From contig NZ_JACHHB010000006.1 of the NCBI RefSeq assembly GCF_014202575.1, positions 124,001 to 188,000 of the forward strand: a stretch of 64,000 nucleotides of DNA, read 5' to 3'. This stretch comes from Texcoconibacillus texcoconensis. Lineage in GTDB: Bacteria > Bacillota > Bacilli > Bacillales > Salisediminibacteriaceae. The position numbers were made by a program, and so were the translations under genes. The notes under the pieces were generated by a model. It did no database searches and was not told the DNA's origin. It worked only from the letters and a program-made list of their open reading frames with translations. Shown piece after piece: positions 11,763-21,064 of the stretch. Numbering within the stretch: the stretch's first letter is position 1; every line of letters starts with the position of its first letter.

Positions 11763-14069
11763 ATGGAAGAGATTACTAAAGAACAAATTCTAGCTTACAT
11801 GGAGGATGAAGCGGAAAAGCCGTTATCGATCCATGATTTTGAAGAGGTTTTCGACATTGATGATTCCAGTGATTTTAAAGCATTCGTTAAGTTATTAAAT
11901 GAATTAGAAGATAGTGGGGATCTCGTTCGGACACGAAGCAATCGTTATGGGTTGCCGGAGCGGATGAATTTATTAAAAGGATCCATTCGCATGAATGCAA
12001 AGGGGTTTGCATTTGTATTAACTGAAGAAGGTTTAGATGACGTATTTGTACCAGGATCTGGATTAAACAGTGCGATGAATCGAGACAAAGTACTTGTTCG
12101 ACTACAAGCGCATTCCAGTGGTTCCCGTCCAGAAGGGGAAATTGTACGTATTCTCGAACGGGCGAATACCGAAATCGTCGGCACTTATACTGACGATCAA
12201 TATTATGGTTTTGTCATTCCTGATGATAAACGGATTCCAAACGATGTGTTTATCCCTAAAAAAGCCAAAGGTGGCGCAGTAGACGGTCATAAGGTTGTCG
12301 TGCAAATTACGAAGTACCCAGAAGGTCGTCGAAGTGCTGAAGGTGAAGTCGTAGAAGTTTTAGGTCATAAAAATGACCCAGGGGTCGATATTTTATCGAT
12401 TATCCATAAGCATGGTTTACCTCAAGCATTTCCTGAAGAAGTCATTGAACATGCGAATTCAGTTCCAGATGAGATTTCTGATGAAGAAATTGAAGGTCGT
12501 CGCGATCTAAGAGACGAAACGATTGTCACAATTGATGGTGCTGATGCAAAAGACTTAGATGATGCTGTACGTGTTGAAAAATTAGACAACGGAAACTACC
12601 TTCTAGGCGTCTATATTGCTGATGTTAGTTATTATGTAGAAGAAGGGTCGGCGATTGATACAGAAGCGTATGAGAGAGGAACGAGTGCTTATCTCGTCGA
12701 CCGTGTGATTCCGATGATTCCGCATCGCTTATCCAATGGGATTTGTTCATTAAATCCGCAAGTAGATCGGTTGACGCTTGCGTGTGAAATGGAAATGACG
12801 CCGAGTGGAAATGTTGTAAACCATGATATATTTGAAGCTGTCATTAAAACGACGGAACGAATGACGTACGATGCTGTTCGTAGCATCCTCGTCGATGATG
12901 ATGATGAAACGAAAAAACGTTATGAATCACTCGTGCCAATGTTCCGTGATATGGAAGAACTAGCATTGGTTTTGCGCAATAAACGGATGGACCGTGGAGC
13001 GATCGACTTCGACTTCAAGGAAGCAGAAGTGCTCGTTGATGAAGAAGGGAAGCCAACAGATGTCGTGTTAAGACAGCGGTCGGTTGCTGAGCGTCTCATT
13101 GAAGAGTTTATGTTAGCAGCAAACGAAACGGTGGCTGAACACTTCCATTGGATGCGTGTACCATTCATGTACAGAATCCACGAAGATCCTGCACAAGACA
13201 AGCTGACGCATTTCCTTGAGTTCGTTACGAACTTTGGTTATGTCGTGAAAGGAAATGCCAATACTGTTCATCCACGTGCACTTCAAGAGCTTTTAGAGCA
13301 AGTAAGTGGGGAGTCAGAAGAAGCAGTGATTAACTCGGTTTTGCTTCGTTCGATGAAACAAGCGAGATACGAGAAAGAAAACCTCGGGCACTTTGGTTTA
13401 TCTACGGACTTTTACACACATTTCACTTCACCAATCCGTCGTTATCCTGACTTGATCGTCCATCGTTTAATTCGTGATTACTTGATTGATGGAAGACCTA
13501 CAGAGGATAAAAAGGAAGATTGGGATGAAAAGCTTGGTGAAATCGCAAAGCATACTTCCGATATGGAACGACGCGCTGTTGATGCCGAACGAGAAACCGA
13601 TGATTTGAAAAAAGCTGAGTATATGGAAGATAAAATCGGTGAAACATTCACAGGTGTTGTTAGTGGTGTGACGAACTACGGCATGTTCGTTGAGTTGCCA
13701 AATACGATTGAAGGTATGGTTCACGTTAGCTATTTAACGGATGATTACTATCATTTCGATGAAAAGCAATACGCAATGATTGGTGAACGTACTGGTAACG
13801 TATTCCGCATTGGTGACGAAGTTGAAGTCCGCCTTATTAACGTCAATATTGATGAAAGATCGATCGACTTTGAAATCGTCGGTATGAAAGAACGCAAACC
13901 GAAAAAACAAGATCGACCAAAAGTCATTGAAGGCGGAAAAAGAAAAACACGTAACAAAAACCGTAATCATGAAGGTTCAACTTCTAGTGCAGATTCGAAA
14001 GAAAAGAAAAAGAAAAAAGCCTTTTATGATTCAGCACCGAAAAAGAAGAAAAAAAAGAAAAAGAACTAA
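11763..14069 (+). CDS. rnr: Ribonuclease R
   Basis: RNase R is a processive 3'-5' exoribonuclease that degrades structured RNA and helps tmRNA-mediated decay of stalled messages. The 768 residues contain an N-terminal winged-helix region (1-70), cold-shock-like RNA-binding domains, the RNB catalytic domain with the Asp cluster DAKDLDDAV near residues 260-268, and an S1 domain from about 626 ([16 protein letters not shown]). The tail is very Lys-rich and ends in a run of nine Lys and one Asn. An upstream in-frame ATG at 11727 is rejected because AAAGGAGTG lies directly before 11763. It lies next to smpB and ssrA, its functional partners. Confidence 0.97.
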   Translation: MEEITKEQILAYMEDEAEKPLSIHDFEEVFDIDDSSDFKAFVKLLNELEDSGDLVRTRSNRYGLPERMNLLKGSIRMNAKGFAFVLTEEGLDDVFVPGSGLNSAMNRDKVLVRLQAHSSGSRPEGEIVRILERANTEIVGTYTDDQYYGFVIPDDKRIPNDVFIPKKAKGGAVDGHKVVVQITKYPEGRRSAEGEVVEVLGHKNDPGVDILSIIHKHGLPQAFPEEVIEHANSVPDEISDEEIEGRRDLRDETIVTIDGADAKDLDDAVRVEKLDNGNYLLGVYIADVSYYVEEGSAIDTEAYERGTSAYLVDRVIPMIPHRLSNGICSLNPQVDRLTLACEMEMTPSGNVVNHDIFEAVIKTTERMTYDAVRSILVDDDDETKKRYESLVPMFRDMEELALVLRNKRMDRGAIDFDFKEAEVLVDEEGKPTDVVLRQRSVAERLIEEFMLAANETVAEHFHWMRVPFMYRIHEDPAQDKLTHFLEFVTNFGYVVKGNANTVHPRALQELLEQVSGESEEAVINSVLLRSMKQARYEKENLGHFGLSTDFYTHFTSPIRRYPDLIVHRLIRDYLIDGRPTEDKKEDWDEKLGEIAKHTSDMERRAVDAERETDDLKKAEYMEDKIGETFTGVVSGVTNYGMFVELPNTIEGMVHVSYLTDDYYHFDEKQYAMIGERTGNVFRIGDEVEVRLINVNIDERSIDFEIVGMKERKPKKQDRPKVIEGGKRKTRNKNRNHEGSTSSADSKEKKKKKAFYDSAPKKKKKKKKN

Positions 14070-14083
14070 TGAGTGAACAAAGT

Positions 14084-14134
14084 GGGATGACCCCTCGAGA
14101 TGCTTTAACGCAGAGCACTTGGGGTGATCCCTTT
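14084..14134 (+). terminator. Hairpin after rnr
   Basis: GGGATGACCCC and GGGGTGATCCC form an 11-base stem with one mismatch, followed only by TTTAAAT. It could be a weak terminator, giving partial read-through into smpB. Confidence 0.55.
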
Positions 14135-14203
14135 AAATCGTCATAAAGATTTGCTATGATTAACAAATGTAGTTACGATAGGTACGGGGGAGGGAAATGG
14201 ACG

Positions 14204-14680
14204 ATGGCAACAACAGAAGGTCGTGTTTTGGCACAAAACCGAAAAGCGCGTCACGATTTTACCATTGAAGACACATACGAAACAGGAATCGTTCTAACAG
14301 GTACAGAAATCAAATCTATTCGCGCGGGACGGGTGAACTTAAAAGATTCATTTGCTCGTGTTGATCGTGGCGAAGTGTTTTTGCACAATATGCACATCAG
14401 CCCATATGAACAAGGGAATCGGTATAATCATGATCCTGTTCGAACTCGGAAATTACTCATGCATCGGAAACAAATCAATGAATTGATTGGTTTGACGAAA
14501 GAAAAAGGATATACATTGATACCACTTAAAATTTATATTAAACGTGGCCGCGCAAAAGTCCTTCTCGGCTTAGCACAAGGGAAGAAAAAATACGATAAAC
14601 GTGAAGATTTAAAGCGTAAAGACGCCAAGCGAGAAATCGAACGGGCATTTAAAGATAAGCAGTTAGGTCGTATACGTTAA
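14204..14680 (+). CDS. smpB: SsrA-binding protein SmpB
   Basis: SmpB binds the tRNA-like part of tmRNA and places it in the A site of stalled ribosomes. The 158-residue protein has the oligonucleotide-binding barrel ([19 protein letters not shown]), [11 protein letters not shown], and the basic C-terminal tail ([19 protein letters not shown]) that mimics a codon-anticodon stem. A longer frame begins at 14156, but GGGGGAGGG immediately precedes 14204 and MATTEGR is the expected N-terminus. The tmRNA gene lies 184 bases downstream. Confidence 0.97.
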   Translation: MATTEGRVLAQNRKARHDFTIEDTYETGIVLTGTEIKSIRAGRVNLKDSFARVDRGEVFLHNMHISPYEQGNRYNHDPVRTRKLLMHRKQINELIGLTKEKGYTLIPLKIYIKRGRAKVLLGLAQGKKKYDKREDLKRKDAKREIERAFKDKQLGRIR

Positions 14681-14756
14681 ATGGGTCAGAGTTCGGCTCT
14701 GGCTCTTTCTTAAATCATTTAGCGCATAGTTTTAAGTGCTTGGTAAAAATCACCAT

Positions 14757-14784
14757 TTGCAGTCTGTGATGACTATGTTATAAT
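14757..14784 (+). promoter_or_regulatory. ssrA promoter
   Basis: TTGCAG (14757-14762) and a perfect TATAAT (14779-14784) are 16 bases apart, about 80 bases before the mature tmRNA 5' end. A short 5' precursor removed by RNase P is expected. Confidence 0.75.
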
Positions 14785-14864
14785 CATTTATACAGAAAGA
14801 GAGATCACACAAAAGAATAGCAAGCGAAAGCAACAGTTTGCTTGTTCTATATCCTTTATATCTT

Positions 14865-15222
14865 GGGGACGTTCAGGATTCGACAGGGATAGGACGAGCT
14901 TGAGTTGCGAGCCGAGGTAGGTGTCCTCGTAAAAACACCCCCGCCAATAGTTGGCAACCAAGAAGAAAATTTCGCAGTAGCAGCATAGTCTGCTAGCGGT
15001 TCCTCTCTCCATCGCCCATGTGGAGATGCAGGGACTCACTCATAGTGGGATACGCTAGCCACTCTCCGCCTGGGGGTGACTAGAAGAGAACAATCAGGCT
15101 AGCAGCACGGAAGCCCGTCGATAGGCTGATGTGACTGCGAATTGCTAATATATCGACTACGCTCGTAGAAGCTCAAGTGACGTTGTCTCTGGACGTGGGT
15201 TCGATTCCCACCGTCTCCACCA
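14865..15222 (+). ncRNA. ssrA: Transfer-messenger RNA (tmRNA)
   Basis: The RNA begins GGGGACGTTCAGGATTCGAC and ends with a T-arm (GGGTTCGATTCCC) and an acceptor strand GTCTCC-A-CCA with encoded CCA. The two ends pair as a tRNA acceptor stem. The reading frame resumes at GGC 14953, after AATAGTT, and encodes GNQEENFAVAA before TAG at 14986. With the charged Ala the tag is A-GNQEENFAVAA, ending in the Ala-Ala degron recognised by ClpXP. The length of 358 nt is normal. Confidence 0.97.
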
Positions 15223-15259
15223 ATACATAATTTGTTTAATGTTTCATAATCTTGTTACT

Positions 15260-15295
15260 AACCACCTGTTCTGATTCGGAGCGGGTGGTTTTTTT
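15260..15295 (+). terminator. Terminator of ssrA
   Basis: AACCACC and GGGTGGTT arms are followed by seven T, 38 bases after the tmRNA 3' end. Confidence 0.9.
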
Positions 15296-15360
15296 AATTG
15301 TAAGAAACGTTCATGATAAGTCATCTGAATCGACGGTGATATTCATTAAATGCTTAGAAC

Positions 15361-15410
15361 AAAAAAGAACCAACCGTAGCCACTATTGACTCACGGTTGG
15401 TTCTTTTTTG
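15361..15410. terminator. Strong bidirectional terminator between ssrA and gdhA
   Basis: AAAAAAGAACCAACCGT and ACGGTTGGTTCTTTTTT form a 17-base perfect stem, with an A-run on one side and a T-run on the other. It can stop transcription from both directions between the convergent ssrA and gdhA. Confidence 0.9.
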
Positions 15411-15466
15411 TATCATGGACTTGAGGTTAACTGATTATAGCTATAGAGAAAAGTAAATCAATCAGG

Positions 15467-15516
15467 GAAACAGAGAAAGAATCAACCCCTTAGCGTGTTG
15501 TAACTTTCTCTGTTTC
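15467..15516 (-). terminator. Inverted repeat after gdhA
   Basis: GAAACAGAGAAAG and CTTTCTCTGTTTC are perfect 13-base arms, 60 bases past the gdhA stop. The T-run on the minus strand is poor, so it may stabilise the 3' end ahead of the terminator at 15361-15410. Confidence 0.6.
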
Positions 15517-15575
15517 TCTTTGCTAAGAGGCCATTTGGCCATTTACGTCCATGACTATTGCATTGTTTTATGACA

Positions 15576-16976
15576 TTAAACAACGCCTTGTTCGATTATT
15601 GCATCAGCGACTTTAATAAAGCCAGCAATGTTTGCTCCCATAACTAAGTTTCCTGATTGACCATACTTCTCAGCAGATTCCATACAATCTTGATAAATGG
15701 ATTTCATCGTGTCATGTAGCTTCGTATCTGCTTCTTCAAAACTCCAGTACGTACGAGAGCTATTTTGAGCCATTTCAAAAGCTGAGACAGCGACACCGCC
15801 AGCATTTGCAGCCTTCGCAGGTGCAAAGAGGACGTTGTTCTCAAGAAATACATTGATCGCCTCTAATGTTGATGGCATATTAGCACCTTCACCGATTGCG
15901 ATCACATTATTGTTCACAAGATTTTTCGCATCTTCCTCGTTAATTTCATTTTGTGTAGCACATGGAAGTGCAATATCACAAGGAATCGACCAAATGTCTG
16001 AGCAATTCTCGCAAAATTCAGCATGTGGGTGCTTCGAAACGTATTCTGAAATACGCTGGCAATCTGTTTCCTTTAGTTCTTTAACTGTTTCGAGGTTGAT
16101 GCCCTCTGGGTCATATACATAACCTTGAGAATCACTGCATGCAACGACTTTTGCCCCTAATTCGTGAGCCTTTTCAATCGCGTAAATCGAAACATTCCCA
16201 GATCCAGAAACGACAACGGTTTTGCCTGTGAAATCATGGCCGTTACTTTTCAACATTTCGTCTACGAAGTATACGGTTCCATATCCAGTAGCTTCTGTTC
16301 GAACTAAGCTTCCGCCAAAGTCTGCACGTTTTCCAGTTAATACTCCAGCTTCCGTAGCACCACGTAATTTCTTATATTGTCCGTAAAGGTAACCAACTTC
16401 TCGTGCGCCAACGCCGATATCACCTGCAGGAACATCTGTATCAGCACCGATATACTTCCAAAGCTCTGACATAAATGCTTGGCAAAAACGCATAATTTCT
16501 CGGTCAGATTTCCCCTTCGGATCGAAGTCGGAACCACCTTTTCCTCCACCGATCAGTTGATCAGTTAAAGAGTTTTTGAAAATTTGTTCAAACCCAAGAA
16601 ATTTAATAATGCTCGTATTGACGGATGGGTGAAAGCGAAGTCCACCTTTGTAAGGGCCGAGAGCGCTGTTATATTGAACGCGATATCCTCGGTTGACTTG
16701 AACTTGCCCGTTATCGTCAATCCAAGACACTCTAAAGGTAATTAAGCGCTCTGGTTCAACAATTCGTTCGAGAATATTTTCTTCAATATACTTAGGATTT
16801 GCTGCTAAAACAGGGGTGAGAGAGTCGAAAATTTCCTTGACTGCTTGTAGAAACTCACTTTCGTGAGGGTTCCTCTCTTGGAGAGAATGATAAACATTTT
16901 CAACATACTTTTCAGCTTGTAACAATGCCTGGTTTTTTTCCTTAGTGATCATTGTGGATGACATATCTCCTTTCAT
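15576..16976 (-). CDS. gdhA: NADP-specific glutamate dehydrogenase
   Basis: GdhA makes glutamate from 2-oxoglutarate and ammonium with NADPH. The 466-residue frame aligns by eye along its length with E. coli GdhA rather than with the NAD-type RocG/GudB of B. subtilis. Features include ERIVEPERLI, GPYKGGLRFHPSVN, MGGGKGG-like GGGKGGSDFDPKG, GADTDVPAGDIGVG and the NADP-fold motif VSGSGNVSIYA. The start is uncertain: ATG 16976 has no clear binding site, while AAAGGAG lies only two bases before the ATG at 16964. A terminator of the upstream gene sits just before it. Confidence 0.93.
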   Translation of the reverse strand: MKGDMSSTMITKEKNQALLQAEKYVENVYHSLQERNPHESEFLQAVKEIFDSLTPVLAANPKYIEENILERIVEPERLITFRVSWIDDNGQVQVNRGYRVQYNSALGPYKGGLRFHPSVNTSIIKFLGFEQIFKNSLTDQLIGGGKGGSDFDPKGKSDREIMRFCQAFMSELWKYIGADTDVPAGDIGVGAREVGYLYGQYKKLRGATEAGVLTGKRADFGGSLVRTEATGYGTVYFVDEMLKSNGHDFTGKTVVVSGSGNVSIYAIEKAHELGAKVVACSDSQGYVYDPEGINLETVKELKETDCQRISEYVSKHPHAEFCENCSDIWSIPCDIALPCATQNEINEEDAKNLVNNNVIAIGEGANMPSTLEAINVFLENNVLFAPAKAANAGGVAVSAFEMAQNSSRTYWSFEEADTKLHDTMKSIYQDCMESAEKYGQSGNLVMGANIAGFIKVADAIIEQGVV

Positions 16977-17007
16977 CTTAATATGTGAACACTGACAGAA
17001 ATTTTAT

Positions 17008-17050
17008 TCTTAAAAATAACATTCACATCCATTTTAGAAGTGAATGTTAT
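17008..17050 (-). terminator. Terminator of the ArAE-family gene
   Basis: ATAACATTCAC and GTGAATGTTAT (11-base arms, 13-base loop) are followed on the minus strand by TTTTTA. The hairpin lies just ahead of gdhA on the same strand, so gdhA probably has its own promoter. Confidence 0.75.
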
Positions 17051-17148
17051 CGAAGAAATTTTCAAAATAATAGCACAACTAATTTCGGTAAGTTATTTAA
17101 CAAATGTATAGCAAAAGACGATTATCGTCAAGTTATTTCGCTAAAGTT

Positions 17149-18225
17149 TCACTTATTTTTCACATTCTTGACGTTGAAATCCTTATCGATTGTTTCCATG
17201 TGAGTAATTGCTTCGTGAAGTTCTTCAAGTGCGTCGTGTAAAGAAAGAAGTTCATAAAATAAAACCGTACGATCGCTAAAATAATGGTGATCTTGAGGGT
17301 TGATTTTCTGTTGATAAGCAAATTGTAGGTGATGATTCAAGTCGTTCATCACGTAATAATCATAATCAGAAAATGACTTGTTCGGGTCTTCCATCATCGT
17401 TGATAACAAAAGTACAACTTCTTCGACCGTTTTTTGCTCTTCGTCATTTAAATAAATAGGTTTATGTAAGTATTGTAAGTTTCCAAGATGTAAGACGACC
17501 TTTTGCATAGATGTAATAATTTCTTTTAAATGATTAAATCGTTTTAATTCAGATCTTTTTACAGTGTGGTAATGCCACTCCTTTTCTTGAAAAAGAGCAA
17601 GGTCGTTTATTTTTTCAATACTTCGTCGAAATTCAATGTACGTTTCAGAGAGCGTTGGATAATCGGAGTTTTTGCGCGTGAAAATTCGGTCAGTTGTTTC
17701 ATGAATGACATGACTAGCTTGTCTAAAAGAAGTTTGTAGATGTTTGCTGATCATGGGTGTATATTTTGGAGGAAGAATAAAAAAGTTTACTGTTGCTGAC
17801 ACAACAAGGCCGATCGTCGTTGTGCTTAAACGAGTCAGAAAAGATAAAAGGTATGGTTCTTGAATATCAGGGATCATAGCTACAGCTGTTAAAGTTGCGA
17901 CAAGTGTACCAGCCTGTAAGCGTAATATTTGACATGAGAAGATCGTGAGTACTGCTGCTAGTGTATAAGAAATTGCTGCTTCTCCCCATATATAAACATT
18001 GAAGACAGCAAACATCGCTCCTAATCCGGAAGCAGGAAGGCGTATGAGACCTTTTCGTAATGAATCGTATGCAGTCGGTTCAATGGTAACAATCGCGGTA
18101 ACAACAGCGAAGATTGCAGGAAGGTTAAGAGTAAGACAGATCATAGATGTCAAAAAAACAGCAATCCCTGTTTTTATAATTCTTGCACCAATAAGTCCAG
18201 AACGGAATACACGTTTTATCATCAT
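17149..18225 (-). CDS. Aromatic acid exporter family membrane protein
   Basis: The first 150 residues hold about six membrane segments with the motif TIEPTAYDSLRKGLIRLPA. The soluble C-terminal half (about 160-358) is helical. This layout is that of ArAE_1 plus ArAE_1_C (DUF939) proteins of Bacillus such as YqjA/YgaE. The family is related to aromatic-acid efflux proteins (FUSC superfamily); the substrate is unknown. The frame opens at GTG 18234, but AGGTGGT there is the binding site, so ATG 18225 is used (358 residues). A palindrome lies in the divergent gap to modA. Confidence 0.85.
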   Translation of the reverse strand: MMIKRVFRSGLIGARIIKTGIAVFLTSMICLTLNLPAIFAVVTAIVTIEPTAYDSLRKGLIRLPASGLGAMFAVFNVYIWGEAAISYTLAAVLTIFSCQILRLQAGTLVATLTAVAMIPDIQEPYLLSFLTRLSTTTIGLVVSATVNFFILPPKYTPMISKHLQTSFRQASHVIHETTDRIFTRKNSDYPTLSETYIEFRRSIEKINDLALFQEKEWHYHTVKRSELKRFNHLKEIITSMQKVVLHLGNLQYLHKPIYLNDEEQKTVEEVVLLLSTMMEDPNKSFSDYDYYVMNDLNHHLQFAYQQKINPQDHHYFSDRTVLFYELLSLHDALEELHEAITHMETIDKDFNVKNVKNK

Positions 18226-18263
18226 GACGACCACCTAGTTGCAAAACAGTTTAAAGAAAGCAC

Positions 18264-18291
18264 TTTGTAACGATGTCTTGTTCGTTACAAA
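18264..18291. promoter_or_regulatory. Palindromic operator candidate, divergent gap before modA
   Basis: TTTGTAACGA and TCGTTACAAA are perfect 10-base arms with an 8-base spacer. Because the flanking genes diverge, it cannot be a terminator and is probably a protein-binding site. The regulator is not encoded next to it. Confidence 0.5.
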
Positions 18292-18427
18292 AACGCCTAT
18301 TACTTTATCATATAATTCAGATAATTGAGTTGCAATACCTTAAAAAGATTCTCCATGGTATAATGTGAAGCGGAAAAAGAAAACATTCTGTCGAATTGAA
18401 GATGTTCTTAACAAATTAGGTGATGTG

Positions 18428-19210
18428 ATGATCATAAAGAAAAAAATCATGTATGGCATGTTAGCGACATGTTTGGCAATGACACTAGTGGCTTGTCAAG
18501 GTGGTACAGATGATAATAAAAGGACGCTGAATGTGTCGGCGGCTTCTTCGTTAATGGTACCTTTACAAGAAGCAAAACGTGAATTTGAAGCAAATCATCC
18601 TGATGTTGAATTAATTTTAAATTTTGCTTCCTCTGGTAATCTGCGTGAACAAATTACACGCGGGGCACCAACCGACATTTTTTTATCCGCATCGGTTCGT
18701 GATGTCGACATGATCGATGAGGAAGGCTTAGTTGATGATCGATATGCCTTATATGAAAATGACCTTGTCGTAGTCATGAATGCATCACGTGCATTTGAAC
18801 TCAATGATATAGATGATTTGACGACAAGTTCTTTCGATCAGATTGCGATTGGTAATCCAATTACTGTACCGGCGGGACGGTACGCGAAGCAAAGTTTGAA
18901 AAACCAAGGTGTTTGGGCAGATTTGGAAGACCGGTTGTTGTTAGCTGGTAATGTAAGACAAGCTTTAACCTATGTTGAAACGAATAATGTCGAAGCAGCA
19001 ATCGTTTATGAAACCGATGCACTCGCAGCCGAAAGTGTCGAAATCGTTCATGAGATTGATCGCTCCTCATTTGATTCGATCATCTATCCCGCTGCTGTAT
19101 TAAAACGTGCAGAAAATCAAGATATCGTTGACCAATTTATCGAATGGATACAACAACAGGAAGGTCGAGTGCTTTTTGAAAACGCAGGCTTTCAATCTCT
19201 AAATGATTAA
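18428..19210 (+). CDS. modA: Molybdate/tungstate ABC transporter binding lipoprotein
   Basis: ModA captures molybdate (or tungstate) outside the membrane and hands it to ModB. The 260-residue precursor has a basic start, a hydrophobic core and the lipobox LVAC (Cys near residue 23). The mature part shows the family motifs SAASSLMVPL, NFASSGNLREQI, GAPTDIFLSA and GNPITVPAGRYA. A GTG at 18365 is in frame but directly follows the -10 box (TGGTATAAT, 18356-18364), so the ATG at 18428 behind AGGTGATG is used. modB follows 17 bases later; no modC is present. Confidence 0.93.
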   Translation: MIIKKKIMYGMLATCLAMTLVACQGGTDDNKRTLNVSAASSLMVPLQEAKREFEANHPDVELILNFASSGNLREQITRGAPTDIFLSASVRDVDMIDEEGLVDDRYALYENDLVVVMNASRAFELNDIDDLTTSSFDQIAIGNPITVPAGRYAKQSLKNQGVWADLEDRLLLAGNVRQALTYVETNNVEAAIVYETDALAAESVEIVHEIDRSSFDSIIYPAAVLKRAENQDIVDQFIEWIQQQEGRVLFENAGFQSLND

Positions 19211-19227
19211 TAAAGAGTGGGTGGAAT

Positions 19228-19884
19228 ATGGATTTTTGGTCACCAATTTTTTTATCGATACAAGTAACAATTATAGCTAGTATATCAACGTTTATCGTCG
19301 CAGTTGCCGTGGCTTGGTTGATGCGCCGACGAAAGTTTAAAGGAAAAAATATTGTTGAGACACTCCTCTTATTACCTCTTGTTTTACCTCCAACTGTCGT
19401 GGGTTTCGGGCTTCTTTGGATGTTTGGTCGTGATAGTTGGATTGGTCGATTATATGAGAGTATATTTAGCAGTTCGATTGTTTTCTCTTTTACTGCAGCG
19501 GTTATGGCCGCTTCCGTTGTCGCCTTTCCGATTATGTATCAGACGATCAAAAGTGGTTTTCAGTCTGTCGACGCAGAGTTAGAAGATGTAGCTAAGGTTC
19601 TAGGTGGAAACAAGTATCAAATATTTCGTTATGTAACTATCCCGTTAGCTCGGGACTTATTGATTGTCGGCTATATTCTTGGTGCTGCACGTGCTTTAGG
19701 TGAGTTCGGAGCAACACTTATGTTTGCAGGCAATATTCCTGGCGTGACACAAACGATTCCAACGGCTATTTATTTGGCTGTAGAATCAGGTCAGACAGAA
19801 CTGGCGCTATATTGGGTGCTATCGATGGTATTTCTAGCGTTCTTTTTGTTGCTGCTTGTTCAAAGGAAAAGAACAAATAAGTAA
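19228..19884 (+). CDS. modB: Molybdate ABC transporter permease
   Basis: ModB forms the membrane channel for oxyanion uptake. The 218 residues contain about five membrane segments and the binding-protein-dependent transport loop with EAA-type sequence ELEDVAKVLGGNKYQIF followed by GAARALGEFGATLM. AGAGTGGGTGG precedes the ATG. The ATPase gene modC is missing behind it, as in the yvgLM pair of B. subtilis; an ATPase encoded elsewhere must serve it. Confidence 0.93.
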   Translation: MDFWSPIFLSIQVTIIASISTFIVAVAVAWLMRRRKFKGKNIVETLLLLPLVLPPTVVGFGLLWMFGRDSWIGRLYESIFSSSIVFSFTAAVMAASVVAFPIMYQTIKSGFQSVDAELEDVAKVLGGNKYQIFRYVTIPLARDLLIVGYILGAARALGEFGATLMFAGNIPGVTQTIPTAIYLAVESGQTELALYWVLSMVFLAFFLLLLVQRKRTNK

Positions 19885-19901
19885 AACGATCTATATCTTT
19901 C

Positions 19902-20693
19902 TTAATCAATATCCTCTTTTAGCATCGCGTTAATTTCCCCACCTAATAAAAGTAAAACCGAGGTGAGGTGAAACCAAATGATAAGCGCGATGATCGCACC
20001 AAGGGTCCCGTAAGTAGCGGTGAAATTGTTGAAATGGTCAAGGTAAACTGAAAATCCAAACGTTGCGATTTGCCAACCGATCGTCGTGAATAAGGCACCA
20101 ATGTAAACTTCTCCTAATCGCAGCTTTAGGTTAGGGCCAACTAAATAAAGGATGAGAAAGACAGCAAATAGCAAAAGGGAAGTTAATAACCAACGGAATA
20201 TATAACTATTATAAAAGATCGATTCTACAGCAAAATACTTTGACCATTGATCGCCGATAATTTGAAACAAAAATGCAGCCAAAACGACTAACAAGAGAAC
20301 GATTGTTAAACCAATTGACATAAATCGTGAAAGGATCACCCCTCGTTCTTCTGTAACATGGTAAGCCAAGTTTAATGAGCGAAGTATCGCGTTTAACGCA
20401 AGTGAAGCTGTCCAAAGCGTAAAAATGACACCGAATGATAATGCACCTGTTCTTTCTTGGTGCGTAATAAATGTCCATTGGTCTTCAACAACCTGTAAAA
20501 CTTCAGATGGAATATAGTCCGTTTTTAAAAATGTGTACAGTTCCATGAATGTAAAAGGTAGGTAAGAAAGTAGCGTAACAGCAAAAATAAGTAAAGGGAA
20601 TAACGATAACAATAAGTAATATGCGCATTGTGCACCTAGATCAATTAATCGATGATCTCGAAAACGTCTATATAAAAATTGAAGAAATTTCAT
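19902..20693 (-). CDS. YihY/BrkB family inner membrane protein
   Basis: The 263-residue protein has about six membrane segments and the family hallmarks LGAQCAYYLLLSLFPLLIF, a WTASLALNAILRSLN region, and YGTLGAIIALIIWFHLTS near the C-terminus. YihY/BrkB proteins were once thought to be RNase BN but are uncharacterised membrane proteins. The start is preceded by GGCAGGGA. It converges with modB (17-base gap), and a dispersed repeat lies upstream. Confidence 0.88.
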   Translation of the reverse strand: MKFLQFLYRRFRDHRLIDLGAQCAYYLLLSLFPLLIFAVTLLSYLPFTFMELYTFLKTDYIPSEVLQVVEDQWTFITHQERTGALSFGVIFTLWTASLALNAILRSLNLAYHVTEERGVILSRFMSIGLTIVLLLVVLAAFLFQIIGDQWSKYFAVESIFYNSYIFRWLLTSLLLFAVFLILYLVGPNLKLRLGEVYIGALFTTIGWQIATFGFSVYLDHFNNFTATYGTLGAIIALIIWFHLTSVLLLLGGEINAMLKEDID

Positions 20694-20730
20694 GTTATCC
20701 CTGCCTTTGAGGAAAATCGATGTTGTTTCA

Positions 20731-20940
20731 GCTTTTCTAATGTCTAGCTATAGGCGCTATCGGCTCGAGATCACCTCAATCCGAGAATCGAAGCAGAAAT
20801 CGGCTTAACTTCCATGCATCCAAAGAGCGTTTACTTCGGCGCATAAGCTTCGATTTGCCTCGACGGATACGCTACAAAGCAAGGCTAGAAGAGGAAGAGG
20901 CAGTGCTCATCGCCGATACCCAAGCGCCTTACGCTTTTCT
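20731..20940. repeat. Structured dispersed repeat, copy 1
   Basis: It begins GCTTTTCTAATGTCTAGC and ends CCAAGCGCCTTACGCTTTTC. Subterminal segments AGGCGCTATCGGC and GCCGAT...AGCGCCT can pair, closing a large stem. The ends resemble a widespread Bacillaceae intergenic repeat (GTCTAGCT...GCGC...GCTTTTCTT), recognised from memory. The middle of this copy is longer and less symmetric than in copy 2. Confidence 0.75.
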
Positions 20941-21064
20941 AATGTCTAGCTATAGGCGCTATCGGCTTGAGATCACTTCAAGCCGACAATTGAAGCAGAA
21001 AGCGCTTCTGCTTGTCGGCTCTCCAGTGCTCATCGCCGATACCCAAGCGCCTTACGCTTTTCTT
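20933..21064. repeat. Structured dispersed repeat, copy 2
   Basis: This copy abuts copy 1 and shares its boundary GCTTTTCT. Both ends are nearly identical to copy 1. The centre is a clean palindrome: AGCCGACAA (20981-20989) with TTGTCGGCT (21012-21020), enclosing GCAGAA...TTCTGC. The whole unit can fold as a branched hairpin. The 446-base gap between the YihY gene and the lipoprotein gene is mostly made of these two copies. Confidence 0.8.

Noticed and set aside
14788-15039. 83-codon ORF antisense to ssrA
   Set aside because: It overlaps the tmRNA gene and its promoter and has no coding features.
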